Shown in pieces: positions 8,422 through 14,982 of a stretch of DNA of 15,121 nt (its first letter is position 1; each line of letters starts with the position of its first letter). The notes under the pieces are model-generated. The model was given only the letters and a program-made list of their open reading frames with translations, did no database searches and was not told the DNA's origin. A program made the position numbers and the translations under genes. Origin of the DNA: Parvularcula sp963922235 (lineage in GTDB: Bacteria > Pseudomonadota > Alphaproteobacteria > Caulobacterales > Parvularculaceae); NCBI GenBank assembly GCA_963922235.1, contig CAWUIJ010000065.1, positions 1 to 15,121 of the forward strand. Reading direction: 5' to 3'.

Positions 8422-9920
8422 TCAACTGCTGGTCTTACGCTGAAACCTCAGCCCGCTTCTTGCCCGGCGTCCCTGGCGTGCGTCCCGGCTTCTTGCCGGT
8501 CTTTTTGTAGCCGTTTTTTCTGTTGGCGCGTTTTATCGTCGGCTCCGGCATCTGGTCCTGCTGCTCTTTCACATAGCGCAGGACGGCGGAAAGGCGCTTG
8601 TTCTCGACGATGGACGTATGCATCACTTGTTGCTGGGCGTTGTCGCAGATTGTGTGGGGTAGGGCTTCACCGGCATAGACAACGCTGAAGGTTCCGTCCG
8701 CATACTGGTGAATATCCACATGTTTACCGACGAGGCCCTTGGCCGTGCCGTCAGGATCGAGAATGATCTTCTTCCCATCGTAGGTGATGGTAAGCTGGCT
8801 GCCGACATAGCGCTGATCCTTGAGGCAGAGGATCTCACGCAGCTGTTTGTCTGATTGCCGTAAGGGCCGATGCAGGTCCTTGTCGTTCGCCGGACGGCGG
8901 GCAAACTTCGCGTTGAAGCGCTCCACAAGGCCTGGGAGGAACGCGTTCGCTTCATCGATCGTCGAGATGTCTTCGGCCCGCAAAGCCTAGACCAACCTGT
9001 CCTGCAGGGTCCTGTTGGCGCGCTCGACCCGGCCCTTGGCTTGGCTGGTGTCGGCGCAGAAGATCTCGATCTGTAGCTCCGCCAAAGTCCGTCCGAACTG
9101 CGTCATCGTCTCGCCGAAGCGCTTGGATGGTCTGTTCAACTTAAAGACGGAATGCTTGTCACTGTAGAGGGCGAGAGGCCATCCGTTGTCGGATAGATAG
9201 ACTTCAAGCGCCTCAAAATAGCTGAACGTGCTCTCTGCCTCGCAGAACCAAAGCTTGTGCAGCCTGCTGGTAGCATCATCAATGAAGACAAGAAGCGAGC
9301 AGGGATCGCCGCGCTCTTCGAACCATCGGTACTCGGAACCATCGATCTGAACAAGCTCGCCCACATGCTCGCGGCGAAGGCGCGGCTGCTTGACCCGCCT
9401 ACGTTCCTTGCGGGACATCCAGAGACCATCGCTGATCATCCATTGACGGAGCGTCTCACGGGCCCACCTTGAAACAGTGCACCTCCTCCAGCGACTCCGC
9501 GGCAAGCGTCGGCCTATAATCCGCATACTTCTCACGGATCACCCCAAGCGCCCATTCCTGAACCCGAGGCGCGATCTTCCGGTTCGACGGCCGACTGCGA
9601 AGTTTGTGCGCCAGCCCCGACGGGCCTTCCTCAGCCATCCGCTTCTTCAGCCGCTGAACCTGGCGCACGGACAATCCTAGCACTCCGGCAGCCCGTCGCG
9701 CCGTCAGCGAACCATCCTCCACCTGCGCCACCACCGCGACACGCTTCAGCTCCCGCTCACTCATCACCGCCGTCCACGCCATGTCCCTGAAGCCCCTCGA
9801 GAAAAGGCCCCAAAGTGACACTTCTATCTAGCTAAACCATGACATTCTTACTCGGCCGCCACACGATTTTGTTAAAGCAAAGTAGAAGTGCGTTAGGCTG
9901 AGCAAAATAGAGATGCGACG
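8422..9920 (-). mobile_element. Degraded ISNCY-type insertion sequence (approximate limits)
   Basis: The transposase pseudogene plus an upstream terminal region holding repeated motifs: GTGACACTTCTA at 9815-9826 in one orientation, and TAGAAGTGCG at 9883-9892 and TAGAGATGCGACG at 9908-9920 in the other. CCGCCACACGATTTT near 9856-9870 is also found near 14906-14920. The opposite end is not identifiable: only 13 bp separate the transposase stop from the convergent gene ending at 8421. No target-site duplication is visible, so the limits are estimates. Confidence 0.55.
8435..9782 (-). pseudogene. ISNCY-family DDE transposase, frameshifted and amber-interrupted
   Basis: Read on the minus strand this is a nearly full-length transposase (about 448 codons). 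The N-terminal helix-turn-helix region includes DGSLTARRAAGVLGLSVRQ and LKKRMAEEGPSGLAHK. The core has candidate catalytic residues D in VQIDGSEY, D in LYSDKHSVF and E in AKGRVERAN. The C-terminal part ends in a Lys/Arg-rich tail. Two lesions are visible. First, an extra C in GGGCCC near 9462-9467 moves the frame between FKV and RETLRQWM. Second, an in-frame TAG at 8987-8989 follows QDRLV, where the related copy at 10527 has Lys (AAG). The protein is therefore inactive unless recoded. The start may be ATG 9782 (MAWTAVM) or ATG 9764 (MSERELK). IS-end-like motifs lie upstream at 9815-9920. Confidence 0.85.
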
Positions 9921-9987
9921 GTGTTCTTTCTCTATTCATGGTAGGGTACTTCGGCGTCTCCTTCTTGTCCATGCGTAGCCGTCAGGG

Positions 9988-10022
9988 GCGCGGCTCGGCC
10001 CACCAAAAGGCCGAGAGCCGCG
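9988..10022. terminator. GC-rich stem-loop downstream of the 10078 gene
   Basis: GCGGCTCGGCC (9990-10000) pairs with GGCCGAGAGCCGC (10009-10021) around an 8-nt loop, with a 2-nt bulge. It lies about 55 bp beyond the stop codon of the minus-strand membrane protein gene. It is terminator-like but has no clear T tract, so it may instead be a pausing or processing structure. Confidence 0.35.
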
Positions 10023-10077
10023 ACCCACGGCGATGGGTACGGAGAACCCCGTCGCGAAGCGGCGCTCTTACAGAATC

Positions 10078-10530
10078 TCAAGTCAGGTCTTCCGTAAGAT
10101 GCGCAGGTGCGGTGTCTCGGATATACGCCTTCAGCTCTTTCATTCTGCAGTAGCCGATTTCTGCCGGATCAAGGCGCAAGGCCCACTCCCGTTTGCTTCC
10201 GTCCTTGATGAAGAGCACACCTGTCCAGGTGTATATCTTGGTCGCGTCGGACCAATTGATCCGCTCGTTGGTATCCGTCGTGACACCCCCACGATCAAAC
10301 ACCGCCAAGGGTGGGCGGGTATTGAGGCGGCGAGCATACCAAACAATACCGTATACCGCAGCGATGGCAGTAGCGGCGCAGAAAATTGCCAAAGTCCAGT
10401 CGATGAAGGCTGTCGCGGTCACAGCACGAAGATAAGCTGCTTTCCCGAGTCTCCAACCGAAGTATCCTACGATGGCGATAGCGCCATACAAGAATATTTT
10501 CGTCTGCCTAACGACGAAACGGTCCGTCAT
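10078..10530 (-). CDS. Hypothetical small inner-membrane protein with two membrane helices
   Basis: A 150-residue protein of no family I can name with confidence. Two membrane helices are evident: about residues 11-29 (IFLYGAIAIVGYFGWRLGK) and about 41-66 (AFIDWTLAIFCAATAIAAVY). They form a hairpin with both ends probably cytoplasmic. A soluble C-terminal domain follows (about residues 73-150) with a beta-rich pattern (LAVFDRGGV, INWSDATKIYTWTGVLFI, WALRLDPAEIG, then the helix MKELKAYIRDTA). This arrangement resembles small membrane proteins with a PH-like domain, but that is an inference from pattern only. The ATG at 10530 overlaps the stop of the upstream transposase fragment in an ATGA. 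A Shine-Dalgarno site is weak (TGAAGAC), so translation may depend on coupling or a short unannotated leader. The ORF is intact, unlike its neighbours. Confidence 0.65.
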   Translation of the reverse strand: MTDRFVVRQTKIFLYGAIAIVGYFGWRLGKAAYLRAVTATAFIDWTLAIFCAATAIAAVYGIVWYARRLNTRPPLAVFDRGGVTTDTNERINWSDATKIYTWTGVLFIKDGSKREWALRLDPAEIGYCRMKELKAYIRDTAPAHLTEDLT

Positions 10531-11105
10531 GGTGTCTTCACAAACATATTCTTCCCCAGTCCGCGTCTTTTGGGGGTTCGCTTGCTGCGTGTCACCTGGC
10601 GTTGTTTTTGCTGCTCGGCGATCATCTCTAGGACGGGGCCGAGGCGTTTGTTCTCGACGATGGCAGCGCGGTTGATCTCGCGGATCTTATCGAAGGTTCG
10701 GTACGGCAAGGACACGCCTTCATACTCAATCTCGAGGCGTCCATCGGGATAGTCGCAGACCGTCACCCGCTTGCGGGGCAAGTTCTTCGTGATCTCGCTT
10801 TCTTCGAGGATAAACATCACCTTGTCGTAGAGCAGGGTGAGGCTGTGAGAGACCGTACGCTCAGACTTCACGCACATTGCGCCGTCTAAGGCCTCGTGCG
10901 GGGCGAGGGGACGGTGCATGTCCTTGGGGTTCTTCGCAGGCTTTTCGAACCGGCTGTTGTAGTCGGCAGTGAAGGCCTCAGCGAACGTGTTAGCGTCCTC
11001 AGTCGTGGAAATGTTACGCAGGCGCAGTTCCTTGACCAGCCTGTCTTGCAAAGTCCGATTGGCTCGTTCCACGCGGCCTTTGGCCTGGGGTGTGTTCGCG
11101 CATGT
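10527..11105 (-). pseudogene. ISNCY-family transposase, C-terminal fragment (second, distinct element)
   Basis: The conserved stretch starts at CANTPQAKGRVERANRT, which holds the final catalytic Glu, and continues DRLVKELRLRNISTTEDAN and KNPKDMHRPLAPHE to a basic tail (TRSKRTPKRRGLGKN). It is homologous to, but clearly different from, the transposase at 8435-9782, so the two derive from different elements. The helix-turn-helix region and the first two catalytic Asp are missing. Upstream of about 11105 similarity fades; a peptide KRLSEFGEILRLFGKG in another frame up to about 11161 may be a decayed piece. Its TGA stop overlaps the ATG of the membrane protein gene at 10530. Confidence 0.82.
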
Positions 11106-11347
11106 CCTTGCCCCTTTCCGAAAAGCCTTAGAATCTCACCGAATTCGGAAAGGCGTTTCAAGAAAGCGTTTTCGGAAGTTGGCGGGGGACCTGTGGATCA
11201 TTTCAGCGGGGCTCGGAGCACATTCCAACAAACGTTGGTTTGTGAATCGCATAGCGTGGCTCTATGAGCACACGGCGATCCATACACAGGAAGGCCTACC
11301 TAGAGTTCGTATGCACATAAATGACAAGAATGTGGTCGGCTTACGGA
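11106..11347. other. Non-coding junction between transposase fragment and operon end
   Basis: There is no convincing gene here. The first about 55 bases may be decayed transposase sequence. The rest shows no coding pattern or strong hairpin. It holds the right-hand edge of IS debris and the 3' flank of the minus-strand operon. Confidence 0.5.
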
Positions 11348-11716
11348 TCAATTTGCTCGACTTGCCGCCGAAATCGTAACGATGCCGACGATGATGAGGG
11401 CCACGCCGATGAGCTTTGGAATGGTTAAAGTCTCGCGAAGAAAGATAGGCCCCGTCAGAGTAATGACAAAAAGTGCCCCTGACGTGACCCAGGCATAGGC
11501 CATTGAGAGATCGATGGTCCGCAAAGAGGCGACATAAGCAAGGAGCAATGTCGCCCCGCCCACGACGGCAATCCAGAGATTCGGTGAGGTGAGAGCGTAA
11601 AGCGCAAGCCCTGATGGTGGTAGGTCCTTGGGAAGACCTGCCATCATCCGTTTCAGGAAGATGTTGGTGGTGACATTACCTAGGACTGCGATGCCGAGAA
11701 GAATGAGCGGGTTCAT
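11348..11716 (-). CDS. SMR/EamA-like four-helix transporter (candidate polyprenyl-phosphate-sugar flippase subunit)
   Basis: A 122-residue integral membrane protein with four predicted helices: LILLGIAVLGNVTTNIFLK, LWIAVVGGATLLLAYVASL, MAYAWVTSGALFVITLTGPIFL and LIGVALIIVGIVTISA. Length and layout match the small multidrug resistance/EamA half-size group, which includes ArnE/ArnF, the flippase for undecaprenyl-phosphate-aminoarabinose. Its ATG (11714-11716) overlaps the TGA of the glycosyltransferase gene, so it is co-translated as the third gene of the operon. By context it is more likely a lipid-linked sugar flippase than a drug pump; this is inference. I chose the internal ATG because the longer upstream reading lies within the neighbouring gene in another frame. 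Confidence 0.85.
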   Translation of the reverse strand: MNPLILLGIAVLGNVTTNIFLKRMMAGLPKDLPPSGLALYALTSPNLWIAVVGGATLLLAYVASLRTIDLSMAYAWVTSGALFVITLTGPIFLRETLTIPKLIGVALIIVGIVTISAASRAN

Positions 11717-13008
11717 TCTGTACCTTTGTTGATTAGCGCGGCGAGGCGGGCGCTGTTGATAAGCGGAGCAATGGTGCTGGCGGCCAAAATGGCGACGAAA
11801 GGCGCGCTCGCCATGTGATAACGGTCCCCACCGACGATGATCGCGTGGACGGCAACGTTGTAGGCCCAGAGAACAAGTGGCGGACTGATCAGAACCATCG
11901 CGCCACTGACGATCGATGATGTCTGAAAGGCTTTCCTGACAAACTGACCCGCGCAGACGAGCGTCAAGGCAAACATCCCCAGCCAATAAATCGACGCGAT
12001 GCCCTTCAACGGAGCATTGGCGAATGAACCGAAACGATTGGTGATGCCAGGCCGGTTCCAGGCGACAGCCCAGGTCTCTCTTTGGTGAGTGAGCCATAAT
12101 TTCTTCAAAACCAGTCCCATGGCCTCAAGCGGATGGGACGTCACAAACGAGACGGCACGTTCTTTGAGGATATGCTCCCGCTCGATCTCGCCAAGACCAA
12201 CGATATCTGGAGGCAGCGGCATGTATCCGCCCGTCGATTCTGGATTGTTCCCCATCCAAAGGTTTGTGCCGCCATTTGTTGAAATGAGCACGGGTCCGCC
12301 CACCACGTCTGCGTTTCGCATCGTCCACGGCGAGATGAGAAGCCCCATGCAAAGGGCTGCGACTGTGCCCATGGAGGCCAATCGCTTCCACTCTGAGGGC
12401 GTTTTGATCAGATCACAAACGAGCAAGATCGGGAGGATGAGAAGCGCGGTTGGGCGGATCAGGCAGGCCAGCGCGAACAGCGAACCAGAGGCAATGCTGT
12501 TCCGCCAAAATGATCCGGCGCCGGGTTTGTAAGCCAGGATAGCAGCGCCTGCCACACTGATGTAATGCACTTCACTGGCAAGGATAGAGGTTCCAACAAT
12601 AAGCGTCGGCCAGAAGGCGAAGAGCGTACCCGTCAAAAGACCCGTGACATCGCCAAACCAACGTCTGCCGAGAAACGCATAAATCGGAATGGCAAAGATC
12701 CCGATGATGAGATTGACGATCTTGAAACTGAGAAGACTGTCGCCAAACACTTTGATGCCGAGGGCATACAAAAAGGATGTTCCGGGTGCCCAATAAGCAA
12801 ACGGGTCTCCGAGATTGACGGCATATTCTCCGTGGAGGGCAAGATTGCGCGAGGTGGCTTGGTAAATTGTGCCATCAGAAAGCGCATCCGTACCAACCAA
12901 AAGCGCCCATATGAGCCGGATGCCTGCGCCCATTGCGGTGATGACAGCGACCCGGCGGCTAAAGTCAGCCCCGCTCCACCATGTCAAAAGCGCATCAATC
13001 TTCTTCAT
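11713..13008 (-). CDS. GT39/ArnT-like integral membrane glycosyltransferase
   Basis: A 431-residue polytopic membrane protein of the GT-C fold (glycosyltransferase family 39, ArnT/PMT-like). Such enzymes transfer sugars from polyprenyl-phosphate donors on the periplasmic face. After the first helix comes a periplasmic-loop segment, GTDALSDGTIYQATSRNLA then FAYWAPGTSFLYALG, the usual family position of the acidic catalytic residue and the substrate motif. About ten hydrophobic helices follow, with SPWTMRNADVVGG as a conserved-looking loop. The start is ATG 13008, which overlaps the TGA of the upstream HAD-UbiA gene (ATGA); the longer frame up to 13053 would intrude into that gene. The stop overlaps the SMR gene. 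Donor is probably the lipid sugar made by the upstream enzyme; acceptor (LPS, capsule or other glycan) unknown. Confidence 0.88.
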   Translation of the reverse strand: MKKIDALLTWWSGADFSRRVAVITAMGAGIRLIWALLVGTDALSDGTIYQATSRNLALHGEYAVNLGDPFAYWAPGTSFLYALGIKVFGDSLLSFKIVNLIIGIFAIPIYAFLGRRWFGDVTGLLTGTLFAFWPTLIVGTSILASEVHYISVAGAAILAYKPGAGSFWRNSIASGSLFALACLIRPTALLILPILLVCDLIKTPSEWKRLASMGTVAALCMGLLISPWTMRNADVVGGPVLISTNGGTNLWMGNNPESTGGYMPLPPDIVGLGEIEREHILKERAVSFVTSHPLEAMGLVLKKLWLTHQRETWAVAWNRPGITNRFGSFANAPLKGIASIYWLGMFALTLVCAGQFVRKAFQTSSIVSGAMVLISPPLVLWAYNVAVHAIIVGGDRYHMASAPFVAILAASTIAPLINSARLAALINKGTE

Positions 13009-14453
13009 AAGGGCCCTGCCGCAAAGAGAGAAAGTCCACATAAGAGTGCGCAAACATAACTGTGGCGATCCTTCACTGCAAAAACGATCGGATCATCATT
13101 AAGCTCTTTACGGTGGGCAATCGTCCAAAGTCGACCAGTCCAATAAATCAGTGTCAGGCTGACGCCCCATAGAAAAACCGGGCGCGCGTAGAGTTCAGCC
13201 ACATCTTCAGACGTCGTGTACAGACTTAACACGATGACGGAGATATAGGTCACCGCAGTACCAATGCTCAAAATGACGGCGCCGTCACCTGATCTGTATC
13301 CACGGCCGGGAATGCAATCTTCCTCTGGTGCATCAGAGGCATCAATCTCGACATAGCGTTTTGCTAGTGCCAGGCCCAAGAAGAAGAAGATACAGAAGGC
13401 GATAAGCCAATCTGACACCAGAATATTTGTTGCAACGCCGCCGAGAAAAACACGGTAGGCAAACAATCCACCGAGCGCGATTGCATCGAGCAATAGCTTT
13501 CGTTTGAGGACGAATGAATAGCCCAGTGTCAGAACCACATACCCATAGAGAGTTGCCAGGAGGATCAGGCCGCCAGTGATCAGCGCGATCATGGAAGCGG
13601 CCGCTATCAATGCAATGGATAACGCTAGCGCCCTCGCAATAGGGAACTGACCTGACGCGATGGGCCGGTTTTTCTTGGAACGATGTTTTCGATCGGCCTC
13701 GAGATCAAGAATATCGTTCCAGATATAGGTGCCGGATGCACAAAGCGACATCGCCACCATAATGGCGAAAGCCGAAAAGAAGACAGCTGGTTCAATAACC
13801 TGATGGCTGAGGACTGCGGGAACAAAAACAAGGACGTTCTTGATCCATTGATGGACCCGCATCGATTTGATCGCTGCGCGTGCGCCGCCTTTTGGACAAC
13901 CGATATGTTTCTCGACAGGAACGCCATCTGCAAGATCCTTGGCCGCGTCATGGTTGGGCGCAACGACGATCGCGCGACCTGCCTTTTTCCAAATGGGCCG
14001 ATCGGCTGGGCTGTCGCCAATATAGTCAAACGCCGAAGCGCCTGTCCTTTCGAGCGCATCTTTTTCGATGGCCTCGAGCTTGGTCGATCCTTTGAGATTG
14101 GTGTTTTGATCCGAAGCAAGCACCGCGTCGAAGAAACCGGCTTGCTTAGCGGCATAGTCCGCCACCGCTCGTGTCGCGGCTGTCGCGAGGATCAACGGTC
14201 GCTTGTCTTTCTCGGCTTCGAGGAATGTGACAACGTCTTCGTTCACATGGAGTATCGGCGGCCGCTCACTCATCGCGTCCGAAACCGCCGACTTGATCGC
14301 TTGGCGGCCTTTGCGTGCGGCCAAGGCTACATGAACCAGCGCCTTAGGGTTGTCGCGCGCAACGCTCGCGACGCCTTCCCAAAAGGTGTCAGTTGTTGAG
14401 AATGTCCCGTCTAGGTCAACGTAAAGAGGGCTGGCCGTCACCTCGAATGCCAT
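13005..14453 (-). CDS. HAD-UbiA fusion; decaprenyl-phosphate phosphoribosyltransferase-like
   Basis: A 482-residue two-domain protein. Residues about 8-205 form a HAD-type phosphatase: YVDLDGT (nucleophile D13, acid D15), LATAAT, a Lys in LKGSTKLEAI and YIGDSPADRP. Residues about 215-482 form a UbiA-superfamily membrane prenyltransferase. It has MRVHQWIKNVLVFVPA, the Asp-rich NDILDLEADRKH...NRPIASG (about 245-267), AKRYVEIDASDA, GRGYRSGDG and RLWTIAHRKELNDDPIVFA. The last three are characteristic of the group containing mycobacterial Rv3806c, which attaches phosphoribose from PRPP to decaprenyl phosphate. The HAD domain could remove the 5-phosphate, giving polyprenyl-phosphoryl-ribose in one polypeptide. 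I chose ATG 14453, which lies just before the first HAD strand with a weak AGG upstream; the frame is open to 14552 but the added 33 residues look non-coding. First gene of a three-gene overlapping operon. Confidence 0.88.
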   Translation of the reverse strand: MAFEVTASPLYVDLDGTFSTTDTFWEGVASVARDNPKALVHVALAARKGRQAIKSAVSDAMSERPPILHVNEDVVTFLEAEKDKRPLILATAATRAVADYAAKQAGFFDAVLASDQNTNLKGSTKLEAIEKDALERTGASAFDYIGDSPADRPIWKKAGRAIVVAPNHDAAKDLADGVPVEKHIGCPKGGARAAIKSMRVHQWIKNVLVFVPAVLSHQVIEPAVFFSAFAIMVAMSLCASGTYIWNDILDLEADRKHRSKKNRPIASGQFPIARALALSIALIAAASMIALITGGLILLATLYGYVVLTLGYSFVLKRKLLLDAIALGGLFAYRVFLGGVATNILVSDWLIAFCIFFFLGLALAKRYVEIDASDAPEEDCIPGRGYRSGDGAVILSIGTAVTYISVIVLSLYTTSEDVAELYARPVFLWGVSLTLIYWTGRLWTIAHRKELNDDPIVFAVKDRHSYVCALLCGLSLFAAGPL

Positions 14454-14689
14454 GTTCAAACCTAAGTCCCATAGGTCGGCAACGCAAAGGTCCCCTGAAA
14501 CCCGTCGCTCGCCACCCCAAAACCCCAAAGAAGCCTCACGTCGACGCCACACCTAGAGTAGGAGAGTTAGCGTTCAGTTTCGCATCAATTTGCCGAGCCA
14601 GTCCAATGGATCCTTTTCGTCCAAGGTGTCATTGCGAACCAGGCCGCAGAGTTCTTTTTGGGTTGGTCGGGCTTACGCCGCCACGGTCT
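14454..14689. other. Upstream region of the HAD-UbiA operon
   Basis: No convincing gene is visible. It should contain the promoter of the minus-strand operon, but I could not identify a good -35/-10 pair. It merges to the right into IS debris. Confidence 0.4.
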
Positions 14690-14766
14690 CAGCAGTCTCC
14701 AGCACCGACAATCCCAAGGGGCCTGTCGCGCCGTCAGCGAGCCATCCTCAACCTGCGGCACCGCCG
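14690..14766 (-). pseudogene. Remnant of an ISNCY transposase N-terminus
   Basis: On the minus strand the peptide PQVEDGSLTARQA matches AQVEDGSLTARRA of the transposase at 8435-9782. At base level 14727-14766 is close to 9695-9735. An 8-bp deletion relative to that copy follows, after which similarity stays recognisable around GACAATCC. The rest of the gene is absent, so this is a scar of a third element of the same family and orientation. Confidence 0.65.
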
Positions 14767-14835
14767 TGCTGTGACCCCCGACGTTCACAGCACAATGGCT
14801 GGAGCGGAACGTCGACGGATGATGTCCAAGCCATC

Positions 14836-14905
14836 GCATGTGCACCGCTTCTCACCGCAAAGCCGCATAGCGCCTAGAAATTCGCACTTCAGATTTGAAA
14901 CCACC
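14836..14905 (-). repeat. Copy B of the 68-70 bp direct repeat (first copy at 7415-7482)
   Basis: The 33-base core at 14843-14875 is identical to 7420-7452, in the same orientation. It lies between the transposase N-terminal remnant and the IS-end-like motifs at 14932-14975, which supports an origin in the upstream part of an IS. Confidence 0.8.
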
Positions 14906-14982
14906 CCGCCACACGATTTTAACTGCACAATTTAGATTGTCGCAAACAAAATGCTTTTCATGCCTAGAAGTGTCGTTCCGCT
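14906..14982 (-). mobile_element. IS-end-like remnant with TAGA(A/T)nTGTCG motifs
   Basis: CCGCCACACGATTTT (14906-14920) also occurs upstream of the transposase near 9856. Motifs TTAGATTGTCG (14932-14942) and TAGAAGTGTCG (14965-14975) match those at 7508-7543. Together with the N-terminal remnant at 14690-14766 this gives the order end, spacer, transposase start, all on the minus strand. Confidence 0.55.

Noticed and set aside
5363..8989. Genome-wide TAG recoding (for example pyrrolysine-like) as the explanation for the amber codons
   Set aside because: The cupin and second halogenase genes use TAG as a genuine terminal stop, and the interrupted genes sit in IS debris. No tRNA or charging enzyme is visible here.
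10896..11379. Plus-strand ORFs opposite the second transposase fragment
   Set aside because: They are antisense to clear transposase homology and continue into a junction region with no coding signal.
12089..13059. Plus-strand ORFs opposite the GT39 gene
   Set aside because: They are rich in Arg/Pro/Lys and antisense to a convincing polytopic membrane protein in an overlapping operon.
13683..14399. Plus-strand ORF of 238 codons opposite HAD-UbiA
   Set aside because: The minus-strand protein has clear HAD and UbiA motifs; the antisense reading is Arg/Cys-rich with no recognisable domain.
14593..14902. Plus-strand ORFs containing HRFSPQSRIAP in both repeat copies
   Set aside because: The shared peptide comes from the nucleotide repeat itself, and the flanking reading frames differ and lack coding features.
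7415..14975. CRISPR-like array from the repeated motifs
   Set aside because: The spacing is irregular, motifs are only about 11 bp and loci are kilobases apart; they match IS ends.
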